Assembly (NCBI GenBank): GCA_009691845.1
Contig: SIAJ01000012.1
Location: 1-64,000, forward strand
Length of the DNA stretch: 64,000 nt
DNA from: Gemmataceae bacterium
Lineage (GTDB): Bacteria; Planctomycetota; Planctomycetia; Gemmatales; Gemmataceae
Direction of reading: 5' to 3'
Shown here piece by piece: positions 1 through 10,100 of this stretch; position 1 is the stretch's first letter; each line of letters opens with the position of its first letter. Made by a program: the position numbers and the translations under genes. The notes beneath the pieces are model-generated. The model saw only the letters and a program-made list of their open reading frames with translations, was not told the DNA's origin and did not search any database.

Positions 1-2
1 TC

Positions 3-923
3 GGCAACGTGAGGATCGGTAAGCTGACCGCCTTGCACGTCCAAAACGTATACGCCGAGATGGAACGCAACGGAGTTACCCGAGCCTCCCAACGCCGTGC
101 AGGCGTGACGCTCGGCGTGGCCCTCCAACACGCAGTCCGCATTCGTCTTGTGCCGTTTAACGTGGCCCGCGACATTCCAAAGCCTCGCGTCGAGCGAAAG
201 GAAATCCAGCCCCTCGGACCCGAGGAGGTTCGACGGTTCCTTATCGCCGCGGAATCGGATCGGCTTCACCCGCTGTATTTGGTTTGGATCGATTCAGGGG
301 CACGCGAGGGTGAGTTATTCGCTCTCTCGTGGCAAGACGTGGACTTCGAGGACAATGCCATCACGATCACGAAGAACCTGGAAGAGATCAAAGGTCGGTT
401 TACTGTGCGGGACGTCAAAACGGCCAAGAGCAGGCGTCGGGTTCACCTGTCCGACTTCGCATTCGATGCACTTGTGGAGCACCGCAAGCGAATGCTGGCG
501 GAAGGGAACTACCAGGCAACCGGCCCGGTGTTCTGCGATATACAAGGTGGGTTCCTCAGAAAGTCGAACATGCTTCGGCGATCCTTCAAGCCGATCTTGC
601 TGAAGGCAGGCTTGCCGAAGTCAGTTCGCCCCTACGATCTTCGGCACAGTTCCGCGACGCTTCTCTTGCTCGCCGGTGAGGATGCAAAGATCGTGGCCGA
701 CCGCCTCGGACATAGCACCACGCGACTGACACAGGACGTTTACCAGCACGTCTTGCCGGGCATGCAACAGCGTGCAGCCGCGAAGCTAGACGCCATCTTT
801 CGGATGCCGGAACCAGCGAAAAACCCCGATTGGCTACAGAATGGCTACAAAGGGGAATGGGAAGAGGGGTCTGCCACCCAACAAAAAAAGCCGCAAGCTA
901 TTAACCAAGCGGCGGTTATTTAG
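3..923 (+). CDS. Tyrosine recombinase/phage-type integrase, 5' end outside window
   Basis: Catalyses site-specific recombination of an integrative element. The reading frame is open to the left edge, so the N-terminus is missing; the first visible residues (IGKLTALHVQNVY) match the core-binding domain that precedes the catalytic domain. The catalytic set is complete: Arg in SGAREGELFAL, Lys in KTAKSRRRV, the DLRHSSATLLL box with its His-Arg pair, GHS, and the nucleophile Tyr in DVYQHVLPG. It ends with TAG only 2 bp before the 3' end of a convergent tRNA-Phe gene, the classic place for an integrase of an element inserted at a tRNA 3' end. The visible length (about 305 residues) fits a 370-400 residue phage/ICE integrase. 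The motifs are seen; the mobile-element role is inferred from family and position. Confidence 0.93.
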   Translation, partial: GNVRIGKLTALHVQNVYAEMERNGVTRASQRRAGVTLGVALQHAVRIRLVPFNVARDIPKPRVERKEIQPLGPEEVRRFLIAAESDRLHPLYLVWIDSGAREGELFALSWQDVDFEDNAITITKNLEEIKGRFTVRDVKTAKSRRRVHLSDFAFDALVEHRKRMLAEGNYQATGPVFCDIQGGFLRKSNMLRRSFKPILLKAGLPKSVRPYDLRHSSATLLLLAGEDAKIVADRLGHSTTRLTQDVYQHVLPGMQQRAAAKLDAIFRMPEPAKNPDWLQNGYKGEWEEGSATQQKKPQAINQAAVI

Positions 924-925
924 AA

Positions 926-998
926 TGGGCAGAGCCGGGGTTGAACCGGCGACCTAGCGATTTTCAGTCGCTCGCTCTACCAACTGAGCTATCTGCCC
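926..998 (-). tRNA. tRNA-Phe (anticodon GAA)
   Basis: Read on the minus strand, the 73 bases fold as a full cloverleaf. The acceptor stem GGGCAGA pairs with TCTGCCC, followed by discriminator A and no encoded CCA. The D arm contains AGCTCAGTTGGTAGAGC, the anticodon loop is CTGAAAA with anticodon GAA, and the T arm contains GGTTCAACCCC. Its 3' end lies 2 bp from the stop codon of the neighbouring integrase gene, so this is the likely attachment site, with the 3' half of the gene as the att core. Confidence 0.96.
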
Positions 999-1187
999 TG
1001 AACTCATTTATTAGGCATGTCATCCGGAATGTCAACGGAGCATTGGCCCCTTCCTCGATGACGATCCACTTTTTGCGACCGGCGAAATGTCCGCGACGAT
1101 CCAAACGAATACAACAATAGTCAGTCCAACATACCCTTCTGCCCTGCGTGGGGAGAAACTGGGGCTTCAAACATTCGGAGAGTAGCC

Positions 1188-1955
1188 ATGCGTCGATTGA
1201 TTGCGGGTTTGGCGGTCGCACTCGTCGTTACGAGCGTGACACGGGCCGATGAAAAGGCCGAGGCAATTGTCAAGAAGAGCATCGAGGCCCACGGTGGTGC
1301 CGACGCTTTGAATAAGTACAAGGCTGGCCGGATGAGCATGAAAGGGGAGCTGTCCATTCTTGGCATGGACATCGAATTTTCAGGCAAGATGTCGTACATG
1401 ACCCCCGATCGCTACCGGATGGAGATGGAAGCACAAATCATGGGCCAGAAGCTGCAGATGAAGCAGACGGTCAAAGGCGAAATGGTCAAGTCCGTCATTA
1501 CGATCGCCGGCATGAGCATCCCGGCCGGGGGCGATGCCGAGAAGGACGAACTCAAGCTTGCTTCCGTCATGCAGGAAGCAGAACGGCTGACTCCGCTCTT
1601 GGATTCGACCAAATTCACGCTGAAGGTTGAGAAGGAAGAAGAGGTGGACGGCAAGAAAGTCGACGTCGTGGTCATCACGCCGAAGGCCGTGAAGAGGGAT
1701 GTCAAATTTTTCTTCGACCAAAAAACCGGTTTGCTCGTGAAGACTGCCCATAAAGGCAAGGGCCCAGGCGACGATGGCACCCCGAAGGAAGTCAACGAAG
1801 AAACGTATCGTTCGGACTTCAAGAAGGTCAGCGGCGTGCAGACGGCTCAAAAGCTGGAAGTGAAGCACGACGGCAAGAAATTCATGACCGTCAAGGCGAG
1901 TGACATCGAGTTGCTGGAAAAAATCGATGACAAGGAATTCACCATCGATGACTGA
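1188..1955 (+). CDS. Secreted LolA-like hypothetical protein
   Basis: A 255-residue protein with a clear Sec signal peptide (basic MRR, hydrophobic LIAGLAVALVV, likely cleavage near TRADE). After it comes an AHGGADALNK motif of the kind found at the N-terminus of LolA-fold outer-membrane-associated proteins, followed by alternating beta-strand residues, which would fit a lipid-binding half-barrel in the periplasm. The C-terminus is Lys/Glu-rich. It is a single gene between the tRNA and a palindromic repeat that begins 9 bp after the stop. The substrate is unknown; the LolA comparison is inference from the opening motif and strand pattern only. Confidence 0.75.
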   Translation: MRRLIAGLAVALVVTSVTRADEKAEAIVKKSIEAHGGADALNKYKAGRMSMKGELSILGMDIEFSGKMSYMTPDRYRMEMEAQIMGQKLQMKQTVKGEMVKSVITIAGMSIPAGGDAEKDELKLASVMQEAERLTPLLDSTKFTLKVEKEEEVDGKKVDVVVITPKAVKRDVKFFFDQKTGLLVKTAHKGKGPGDDGTPKEVNEETYRSDFKKVSGVQTAQKLEVKHDGKKFMTVKASDIELLEKIDDKEFTIDD

Positions 1956-1963
1956 GTTTGCCG

Positions 1964-2007
1964 CCTCATCGTAGTAGGCACACTCCGTGTGCCTACTACG
2001 ATGAGGA
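1964..2007. repeat. Perfect palindrome, GCACACTCCGTGTGC family
   Basis: Two 20-base arms (1964-1983 and 1988-2007) are exact reverse complements around the loop TCCG. The core AGGCACACTCCGTGTGCC recurs, sometimes diverged, near 25.1, 29.0, 29.9 and 50.6 kb. It sits between convergent genes and ends 1 bp before the iscX stop codon. It could act as a bidirectional transcript-end hairpin, but there is no T-run. Confidence 0.9.
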
Positions 2008-2008
2008 T

Positions 2009-2221
2009 TCACTTCTTGCCGTACTCGTCCAGCCACTCCTCATGCCAAATCATCTGGATCGCTTCGAGAATCTTTTCGTTGGATCCTTCGGGCTTGCCCT
2101 CAAAACCTTCCAGGTCCAGAATCCACTTGTGCATGTCCGTGAAGCGGACGGTGAGCGGGTCGAGCGTATCGTAACGCTCGAACAATGCTTCGCCAATTTC
2201 GCGTGAGTCGGTCCAGGTCAT
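2009..2221 (-). CDS. iscX: Fe-S cluster assembly protein IscX
   Basis: A 70-residue acidic protein that binds IscS and iron and modulates Fe-S cluster assembly in the cytoplasm. The sequence matches the IscX family over its whole length: [13 protein letters not shown] at the start, then [17 protein letters not shown], then [18 protein letters not shown] at the end. It follows hscA directly, its ATG overlapping the hscA stop (ATGA at 2218-2221), so the two are translationally coupled. In proteobacteria iscX also ends the isc operon after hscA and fdx. No iscS, iscU, hscB or fdx is visible here, so the pair appears split from the rest of the pathway. Confidence 0.95.
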   Translation of the reverse strand: MTWTDSREIGEALFERYDTLDPLTVRFTDMHKWILDLEGFEGKPEGSNEKILEAIQMIWHEEWLDEYGKK

Positions 2222-4038
2222 TCGCTTTCTCTCCCCGTGATATCTGCTTCCGACTTTCCCGAGAATTCTTGCTTCACGACGGCATTCATCAGGATCTCGG
2301 CCAACGAGCGCGTTACACGCCCAAGCTCTTCGATTGCCTTCACGAGGGTATCGACATCGTTCCCACCCATCGCCGTCTGAAGCTGAGACTTCGCGATCTC
2401 AATCGCATCCCGCTCTTCCTTCGAAATCAGATGCCCCGCTTTGGCCAGGGCTTTCTCCGTGTGTCGCACGTCAGCCTCGCCTCGAATTTTTTGCGTGACG
2501 AATCGTGCCAACTGATAGTCTTCGTGCGCGTGCTCGACGCTTTCGAGCACCATGCGATCGACTTCGCTTTGACTCAAACCATGAGCGGCCTGCACAGTCA
2601 CGCTGGCTTGTTGGCCGCTGCGTTGTTCCTTCGCGCTCACGGTCAACATCCCATTTTCGTTGACGAGAAACGTGATGTCCACTTGCGGCAACCCGGCCGG
2701 CATGGGCGGGATGCCCGCCAGCTTGAATGTGCCGAGCAACCGGCACTCCTTGGTCAACTCCCGTTCTCCCTGATAGATGTTCACGAGGATTGCCGACTGG
2801 CCATCGACCGACGTGCTGTAACGAGTCGTCGCTCGGGCGGGAACCGTCGTGTTGCGATGAATCAGCTTGTCCACCACCCCGCCTAGCGTTTCGAGCCCGA
2901 GGGATAGCGGAACGACATCGAGCAACAACATGTGCCGGCGGCCACCCGTGAGAATATCGGCCTGGACCGCCGCACCGAGCGCGACCACTTCATCTGGATT
3001 CAGGCTCGTGTGCAGGGTTCGTCCGAAGAACTCCGCGACCCGCTGACGCACGAACGGGACGCGTGTCGAACCGCCCACCATCACCACTTCGTCGATCTGA
3101 TCCTTGCGAAGATCGGCATCGCGGAGGGCATTGCGGCATTTTTCCAGCGAGCGATCGACGAGCGGAGCGATGAGGGTTTCGAGTTCGGTCCGCGTGAGGG
3201 TTCGGCGATAAGCGTTCAAGACGAACTCTGCCGAATCACGCGAAGACAACGCGATTTTCACGGCCTCGGCCTGTTCGCGGAGAGCTTGCAGTAGCTGCGG
3301 ATCTTTCTTCGCGTCGAGATCGATTCCCATTTCCCGGGCGGCAAGTTGCATGAGCGTCCGGTCGAAATCGTCGCCGCCCAGGTACGTGTCGCCATTGGTG
3401 CTGAGGACCTTGAACACGCCGTCGGAAATACTGAGGATCGAGCAATCGAAGGTGCCGCCGCCCAGATCGTAGACGGCCACGGTTCCTTCCTGGCGATTGT
3501 CGAGCCCATACGCCAACGCGGCCGCGGTCGGCTCGTTGACGATTCGCAACACATCGAGGCCGGCTATGCGGCCAGCATCGCGCGTCGCCTGGCGCTGGAC
3601 GTCATCGAAATAAGCGGGTACGGTGATGACCGCTTTCGTCGGGTCCCCGGCCCGCTTGCGAACTTCGCGGAGAATCAACGCCGACAGTTCTTCCGGCGTG
3701 TGTTCGCGATCGCCGATGCGAACCGTGAGTACCTTGCGGCCACCCCCCGCATCGCGTTCCGTGATTTGGTGGGGAATGAGCTTCAGCTCCTTCTGAAGAT
3801 CGGCAAGCGTGCGGCCCATGAGCCGTTTGACGCTGAAGATGGTGTGCTCGGGATCGCTCAATGCGCGATCGCGGGCAGCCGAGCCGACGAGCACCGTTCC
3901 ATCAGGATGGAAGCTGACCACGCTGGGGACCAGTGCATTTCCCATCGCATCGCGCACGACCGTGGGCTGGCCGTCTTTCGTAAACGCAGCCAGAGTGTAG
4001 GTTGTGCCAAGATCGATGCCGACGACTGAAGGAGTCAT
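2218..4038 (-). CDS. hscA: Hsp70-type chaperone HscA for Fe-S cluster biogenesis
   Basis: A specialised DnaK-like chaperone that, with HscB, releases the Fe-S cluster from scaffold IscU. At 606 residues it is close to E. coli HscA (616) and shorter than DnaK. Visible motifs are the phosphate-1 loop [12 protein letters not shown] near residue 7, [30 protein letters not shown] and [11 protein letters not shown] in the ATPase domain, the linker/substrate domain start [14 protein letters not shown], and a helical lid. It lacks the long disordered acidic tail of DnaK. It is immediately upstream of iscX with a 4-base overlap, which supports HscA over a DnaK paralogue. Starts at ATG. Confidence 0.92.
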   Translation of the reverse strand: MTPSVVGIDLGTTYTLAAFTKDGQPTVVRDAMGNALVPSVVSFHPDGTVLVGSAARDRALSDPEHTIFSVKRLMGRTLADLQKELKLIPHQITERDAGGGRKVLTVRIGDREHTPEELSALILREVRKRAGDPTKAVITVPAYFDDVQRQATRDAGRIAGLDVLRIVNEPTAAALAYGLDNRQEGTVAVYDLGGGTFDCSILSISDGVFKVLSTNGDTYLGGDDFDRTLMQLAAREMGIDLDAKKDPQLLQALREQAEAVKIALSSRDSAEFVLNAYRRTLTRTELETLIAPLVDRSLEKCRNALRDADLRKDQIDEVVMVGGSTRVPFVRQRVAEFFGRTLHTSLNPDEVVALGAAVQADILTGGRRHMLLLDVVPLSLGLETLGGVVDKLIHRNTTVPARATTRYSTSVDGQSAILVNIYQGERELTKECRLLGTFKLAGIPPMPAGLPQVDITFLVNENGMLTVSAKEQRSGQQASVTVQAAHGLSQSEVDRMVLESVEHAHEDYQLARFVTQKIRGEADVRHTEKALAKAGHLISKEERDAIEIAKSQLQTAMGGNDVDTLVKAIEELGRVTRSLAEILMNAVVKQEFSGKSEADITGRESE

Positions 4039-4080
4039 GCAGACTGTTTTAGCGAAGAGGCGATTGCGAGGTGAGCAGGC

Positions 4081-5526
4081 TCAGGCCAAAATGCCACGAA
4101 TTGGGATCCCGTCGCCGTACAAGGACATCTGCCGTTGCTGGCGATCGAAGATCACGGCATCCGAACTGATGCCGCTGAGGTGATAGATGGTCGCGAGCAA
4201 ATCCTGGGTGGATACAGGGCTTTCGGTAACGCTCGAGGCAATACGGTCGGTCTTGCCATAAACAACGCCCGGCTTGATGCCCGCTCCGGCGAACATCGCA
4301 CAATAGGCACCGACCCAGTGATCGCGGCCCGACCGTCCGTTGATTTTCGGCGTGCGGCCCATTTCGCTCAGAACCACGACGAGCGTGTCGTCCATCATGC
4401 CGCGTGCTTCGAGATCGTCCAGCAACGACGAAAGGGCGGCATCAAGTCCGGGCAACAGCCAGCCTTCACAGGCCTTAAAGTGGTCCCAGTGCGTATCCCA
4501 GCCCAGGAGGGCGATGTCGTTGTCTTCCTTGGTGCAATCCCAGATGGCCGTCACCAAAGGCACGCCGGCTTCGGCTAATCGTCGCGAGAGCAGCACGCTC
4601 TGGCCAAACAGATTCCAGCCATAGCGATCGCGCAGCTTAGTGGGCTCGGCACTCAGATCGAGCGCCTTGCGGAATCGATCCGAGGTCATGAGATCGAGCG
4701 CACTTTGTCGCGATGCATCCAGCTTGCTCGTCGCTGCGGAACGGAGAGCATTCGCGCGGCTGGATTCAAATTGCTGCAACAGATCGGCACGGCGGCTCAG
4801 ATGATCGAGCGTCACGTCTGGCCCGAGTTCGATGCCAGCCGGAGCAAAGGAAAGCGTGCCGGCCCGAACGCCGGAGGGTTGAAAGAGCCTTTCCCCCGTG
4901 CTGCCAAAGCGGGTACACACGGGATCGTGCTGGGCACCAAGAAAGCCGCCGAACGGGCCGGTGCGGTTGTAGCCTTCTAGCAGCCCAAGCCGATTCGGCA
5001 CGCACATGTTGGTCGGTAGTTTCAAGCCGCGTGGCAACTCGTCTTGCCTGCCACGCAAATGATGAATCGCCGACATGAAGTAGGGCCAATCGTGCGGGAT
5101 GCCCGGGTTGAGGCCCTTGATAGCCGTACCGCCAATGGTTGCATGACGACCGGTGAGAATGTCGCTGGTATTGTGGTTTGCATCGTTGCTGTGAACGCTT
5201 CGCACCACGGATACGCGATTGAGCCACCGACCGATTTGCGGGATATGTTCGCAGACCGGAAAACCCGCTAGCGAGGAGGGAATCGTCTTGTACGGCCCCC
5301 GCACATCAACCGGAGCATCCGGTTTGGGGTCGAACGTTTCCAACTGGCTCCACCCCCCGAAGAGAAACAGGCAGATGACGGACTTGGCTCGTTTGGGTGG
5401 TCCTTCGATCGAAGGAGATGCGGGAAGTCCGGCAGCACCAAGACCTGCGAGCCCGCCGGCAATGAGCAACTCCCGGCGTGTCAAGCCCGTGCAGTTCTGC
5501 TTCGGATTGCCGAGGATGCGGAACAT
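4081..5526 (-). CDS. DUF1501 protein, Tat-exported, sulfatase-like fold
   Basis: A 481-residue protein of the DUF1501 family, which is greatly expanded in planctomycetes and related to the alkaline phosphatase/sulfatase superfamily. The N-terminus carries a twin-arginine signal (TRRELLIAGGLAGLGAAGLP). It then shows the family hallmarks: FLFGGWSQLETFDPKP, HNTSDILTGRHATIGG, VLLSRRLAEAGVPLVT, WDTHWDHF, and near the C-terminus LSEMGRTPKINGRSGRDHW, which carries metal-binding candidates. DUF1501 genes often sit beside a DUF1549/DUF1553 cytochrome-like partner; none is present here. The substrate is unknown. It lies 42 bp downstream of the hscA start on the same strand. Confidence 0.88.
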   Translation of the reverse strand: MFRILGNPKQNCTGLTRRELLIAGGLAGLGAAGLPASPSIEGPPKRAKSVICLFLFGGWSQLETFDPKPDAPVDVRGPYKTIPSSLAGFPVCEHIPQIGRWLNRVSVVRSVHSNDANHNTSDILTGRHATIGGTAIKGLNPGIPHDWPYFMSAIHHLRGRQDELPRGLKLPTNMCVPNRLGLLEGYNRTGPFGGFLGAQHDPVCTRFGSTGERLFQPSGVRAGTLSFAPAGIELGPDVTLDHLSRRADLLQQFESSRANALRSAATSKLDASRQSALDLMTSDRFRKALDLSAEPTKLRDRYGWNLFGQSVLLSRRLAEAGVPLVTAIWDCTKEDNDIALLGWDTHWDHFKACEGWLLPGLDAALSSLLDDLEARGMMDDTLVVVLSEMGRTPKINGRSGRDHWVGAYCAMFAGAGIKPGVVYGKTDRIASSVTESPVSTQDLLATIYHLSGISSDAVIFDRQQRQMSLYGDGIPIRGILA

Positions 5527-5611
5527 TTGCGACGGACTCCGCCTGCTTCTTTTTCACAAATCCATCTTCGCCTGAGCGAACCCGAGAAGCAAGCGAGGAA
5601 TCGAGCCGCCA

Positions 5612-5647
5612 CTTGAAAAGAGCAAGGGAGTCGAAATCTCGACTCCC
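5612..5647 (-). terminator. Likely rho-independent terminator of the coiled-coil gene
   Basis: A perfect 9-bp stem (GGGAGTCGA/TCGACTCCC) with a 4-base loop at 5626-5647. On the minus strand it is followed by TTGCTCTTTT, a moderately T-rich tail. It begins 28 bp downstream of the stop of the 5675-6718 gene. The stem is strong and the tail only fair. Confidence 0.6.
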
Positions 5648-5674
5648 CGCTGTGCGAACTGTGTCGGCCGATCA

Positions 5675-6718
5675 TCACTCGCCGCGGAAGAACTTTCGGA
5701 GCAACCCGGTCGTGTCGCTCTTCTTGGGAGGTGGTGTCGTTGTGGTAGCTGTCGACGTCAGGGCGACAGGGAAGCCGCCGCCGAAAGGCGGGCCGTTGCT
5801 GGGAGCAGAGACGACTTCGGCGTGGCGTCGCTGGAACATTACCATGCGGTCGCGGAGCGTGCCGTCGCCTCGTTGCATGACTTCCAGTTCGTGCTGGATC
5901 TCGGCGTTGAGCCGTTTGAGTTCTTGTTCCTGTCGAGCCAGGATGGCCCGATCGCGTGCCATTTGCACTTCCATGTCGCGCATTTGCCTTTCGAGGCTCT
6001 CTTCGTCTTCTCGCAATTGCTTGCGATCCTGTTCCATCGTCCGCCGTTCCTGTGCGATTTGAAAACTCTCACGTTCCAAGTCATCCGCCCATTCTTCCAG
6101 TTCGGTCTTGGTCTTGGGCTTGGTGTTGAGGAGGGCTTCCAACTCCGTGACACGGTCCTGAACCGTAACCAAACGGGCATCTCGGTCTCCAAGTTCCGCC
6201 TGAACTCGTTGTTCCTGCTCGCTGGCATCCTGTAGCAGCTGCCTCATCTCCTCGATGACGCTTTGGAGTTGCTGGTTCTCGCGTCGCAGCTGGTCGGCTT
6301 CGTGGCGGAACTGCTCGGTAGTAATGTCGTATGTCGGATTTGGTTCCGCATGTCGTGTCGTCATCTGGTCTTGCGGCCGATGCGGAAGGACAGATCGCGG
6401 GTGAAATAGCGAGCTTCGGCCGATCGGTCGGGCCAAATCCGGCGGCGTCAACCGCGAGGCCGGGGCTCCCTGAGAACCGACTGGATCGGGTTGAACGTGA
6501 TCGGTCGGCGTGTCGAATTGCGACAAAAGGTCTTCCGGCATAGGCACTTCTGGAATATTTTGTGCCAAAGGCATGACCAGGCGAGCAACCGAAGTCGGAC
6601 GAAGCAGACCGGTGAGGGATGGCGTACTCAGCTCGGGCAAGGTAGCAACCGGAGCGGAAGACATGAGCAGCCGCCTTCTGAGATCGGCCGTACTTATTCG
6701 GATTGTGTCATTGGCCAT
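5675..6718 (-). CDS. Long coiled-coil hypothetical protein
   Basis: A 347-residue cytoplasmic protein with no recognised enzyme domain. Residues 1-130 are Pro/Ser-rich and probably disordered. Residues about 130-290 form a continuous heptad-rich coiled coil (runs such as EQFRHEADQLRRENQQL and QERRTMEQDRKQLREDEESL). The tail has a Pro/Thr-rich stretch (TSTATTTTPPPKK) ending in GLLRKFFRGE. An AGAGGA ribosome-binding site precedes the ATG by about 6 bases. It is divergent from the large VWA gene across 406 bp. A structural or scaffold role is the only reasonable guess; function unknown. Confidence 0.75.
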   Translation of the reverse strand: MANDTIRISTADLRRRLLMSSAPVATLPELSTPSLTGLLRPTSVARLVMPLAQNIPEVPMPEDLLSQFDTPTDHVQPDPVGSQGAPASRLTPPDLARPIGRSSLFHPRSVLPHRPQDQMTTRHAEPNPTYDITTEQFRHEADQLRRENQQLQSVIEEMRQLLQDASEQEQRVQAELGDRDARLVTVQDRVTELEALLNTKPKTKTELEEWADDLERESFQIAQERRTMEQDRKQLREDEESLERQMRDMEVQMARDRAILARQEQELKRLNAEIQHELEVMQRGDGTLRDRMVMFQRRHAEVVSAPSNGPPFGGGFPVALTSTATTTTPPPKKSDTTGLLRKFFRGE

Positions 6719-7124
6719 AAGTTATCCTCTTAATTGGGGTTAAGCGTAATAACATCTGCCGAATTCGGGGCAGTCCCAGACGCAATGGCACGCCTAGGCA
6801 CTCTGGGGCGCTTCTACGGATTAAGCCTAATGTGCGGAACGAGCAAGTCAAATCAAACCGGCCTGCTCTGGGACTGCTGACGGTCGCACGGAATATCTCT
6901 TCACCAGGTAGGGCCGAGTGACGTTTCCCGCCAACGAAACCCTTGCGTCCGTGTTGTAAAAGTAGAAGATCGAATCATCGAACTTCGTCGCTAGACACCA
7001 GGATTGTGCTGGCGAACCGGACCAAGGACGGATAAGATCGGGCATAAGCCCCTCTCAACGAATCTCATCACATCCTCCGCGGGCTCTAGCGCCCCGAAGG
7101 ATTCGACTCAGGAGTGACAGGTCC
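6719..7124. other. Divergent intergenic region between the coiled-coil gene and the VWA gene
   Basis: This gap of about 400 bp must contain the promoters for both flanking genes. I cannot place convincing -35/-10 boxes. A 65-codon minus-strand frame at 6848-7045 is open, but I see no ribosome-binding site or recognisable domain, so I do not call it. Just before the VWA gene, CAGGAGTGACAGG provides an AGGAG ribosome-binding site 11-15 bases before the ATG. Confidence 0.5.
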
Positions 7125-10100
7125 ATGGCCTTCCTCAATCGCTTCAAACGGGCAACCGTTGGCTGGGCAACCGCGGGCTTGGCAATTGCCGGCGTCATCA
7201 CGTCCGCTGCCGTGTGGGGGGATGTGTCTCGTCCCAAGCCGACCACGACGGTCGCCCCCGCGAATAAGCTCTACTCCGAAGAGGTGGCGGGCAAATTCAC
7301 CCACCGTCCTACCGTCGCCTATCAATCGCTGGATGGCAGTGTCTATTTTGCTCTCCAGGTGAAGGCGGAATTCGCTGCCGCGTCCACACGGCCAAGGGAC
7401 ATCCAGATCCTCATCGATGCCTCGGCCAGCCAGGCCGGTGGCCCGCTGGAGTCCGCACGCCGAATCGCCAAGGAAATCGTCGCCTCCGCTGGTGAGTCCG
7501 ATCGACTTGCCATCTGGGTCGTCTCGACGCCAAAAGCCACGCGGAACCTCGTTCGCGGTGGCGGACTCAAGCCAGTCGCCGATGCTCGGGCTGCCTTCGT
7601 CCCACTCGACAACGAATACGCCTCGGGTGCCGTGGACTTGAAGGACACCCTCGATCGCGTCGTCAAGGAATTCGATGGCAAGACCACCCGGCAACAAGTG
7701 ATCGTGTACCTGGGCGACGGCGAAAGTGCCTTGAACCCGCTCGACGAAAACGCTCGATATAAATTGGCTGCGGAACTTCGAGCCCAGAACGTCGCGTTCT
7801 ATGCGATGCCGCTTGGCTCGCCGATTAATGGCCACAACCTGCACACGCTCGTCACGGGCACCGGCGGCAATGTCTTCCGCACGAACGACGAGAAGACGGA
7901 CGATCCGGTCGTGGCCATCAAGGCCGTGGCCGTTCGCTTCCAAAAAGCACTGGCCGTTCCGGTCCTCGATGCTTCGAAAGTCACGCTCTCGAGCGAAGTG
8001 GCCGAGATGTACCCCGCCAAGCTGCCACCTCTCCGAACCGATGTACCGACTCTCGTGGTCGGCCGTTTCGAGAAGGGCAAAGTGCCTGCGAATCTCGAAC
8101 TGACGATTGAAGGCAAAGTTGCCGGCGTCGCCGTCACGACCAAGGTGACGCACAAGATGCCGGAAGCAACGCCTGACAATTTTTTCCTCGGCTCGGTAGT
8201 CGCCCAATGGCGATCGTCCGGTCGCACCGAAGCCCCCGCAATTCTGCGAGCCGACCGCACGTTGGCTTTGGCCTATGAAGGCACACGGCTCACCCGCGAG
8301 GAATTCCTGGAGCAAGGGAACTGGGCCGTCGGTGCCAAGCGGTACGATGCAGCCAAGGCCCTGTTCGAGGCCGCTCTCAAGATCGACCCGCTCGATCCTC
8401 GAAGCAAGGCCGGAGCCAGGCTCGTCGAACGGCTCGACAAGGGTGAAATTTCGCTCGAAGAGCTTCGCAAGATCAGCATCGCGACCGAGCGAGGCCCACG
8501 CGTGAACCTCGATCAACTCGTCCAGGAAGATCCGAAAAAAGACCTCAAGGCTGAAGTCCCGGTTCCGCCCGCCCCCAAGAAAGTAGACGAAGCTCCTGCC
8601 GATCCGAATGCACTCTTGAAGCAGGCCGAAGCTCAACAGCGGATCCGCGAGCAACAGATGACGGTTGCCGTGGAAGAAACGCTGGCTCGTGCTCGTGCCC
8701 TTTTGAATTCGGGTGATCCGCGTAGCGCGAAAGACCTGCTCGTTTCTCAACGAGACACGGTTCGCGTGGCGGGCGACATCAGCGAAGGGTCACGCATTCG
8801 CCTGGCCAATCGAATCGAACTGCTCCTCTCCGATGTTGGTCAGTCCGGCGACGCGATGATCCGTCAGCGAGCCGAAGAGAACGAGAAAATCGCTCGGGCC
8901 CGGCAGTCGCTGGTTGCCCTCGATCAGTTCGAAGCTCGCCAGGAACGAATTCGCGAACGCATCAAGACATTTGCTTCGCTCATGAACCAGGCCCGTTACG
9001 AGGACGCCTACCGCGAATCGCTGGTGATGGAAAACGAGGCCCTCAACTCAGGTGCCGGCAGCCCCGGTGCGACCTTCGCCGTTGCTCGTATCGGCCAAGC
9101 CGCCAGCAACTTCCGTGATTTCCGCGAACTGGTTCGTCTCCGCGAAGACCGTTATCTCCTGGCCATGATGGAAGTGGAAAAATCCCACATGCCCTACCCC
9201 GACGAACCGTCGGTACACTTCCCGCCGGCGAAAGTTTGGCGTGAGTTGACCACGCGTCGCCGTGAGTTCTCCGGCACGGACTTCGATCGGGACATGAGCC
9301 CGCGAGCGAAACAACGCTACCAGATGTTGCAGAACTCGCTGATCCAGACCCTGGACTTGCGGGAACTCAAGGGGGGCGGCGACTTCGCCTTCGGCTCCCT
9401 TCTCACCGATATCCAACGGCTAGTTTCCATTCGCATGAAGCGCGACGTGACGCTGTACATCAACTACAGCACTTTCCCGATGGACGCTCGTCAAACGCTT
9501 CGCGACCTGAAAGTGAACTTGAATAGCCTGATGGACGCAACCGGCGAAAACCTGCTGCGTGAGATCAGCTTCAAGACCCTCCTGGAAACGCTGTGCCGAC
9601 AGGTGAACGCGTCGTTCTGGGTGACGCCTGACTACATCGAGATCGTGGAAATCAATGCTGCGGCTACCAGCCGCGTCTTCAAGGTTCTGGCTGTCGAAGA
9701 CCTGATCGTGCCGGTTCCGAACGCCGTCAACCAGCTTGCTCTGCAACAGCAGTTGCAGGTGATGGGTCAGCAGTTCAGCCTCGCCGGCGGTAACGCCTTC
9801 GGACAGGTCGGTGCGTTCGGTGGTGGTAACTTCAACGGCCAGCAGCAGCAACAACAGGGTGGTGGCGGTGGCGGTGGTGGTTTCAACGGCCCAGCCGGCC
9901 AGGTTATGCAAGGTGGCGGTGGTGCTCTCGGTTTCGGTGGTGGCAACGTCGGTCAGTTCGGTAACCTCGGCGGCCAGTTCGGCTTCCAGGGTGGCCGGCA
10001 AAGCGTTGACCCCGCCACGGAACTCGTCGTGCTCATTCAAACCGTTGTCGATCCAGGCTTCTGGGACCCGGACGTGAGCTTCTTGAATAAGAGTATGCTC

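Noticed and set aside
6848-7045. 65-codon minus-strand frame in the divergent region before the VWA gene
   Set aside because: No ribosome-binding site, no domain, and length within chance for this GC content.
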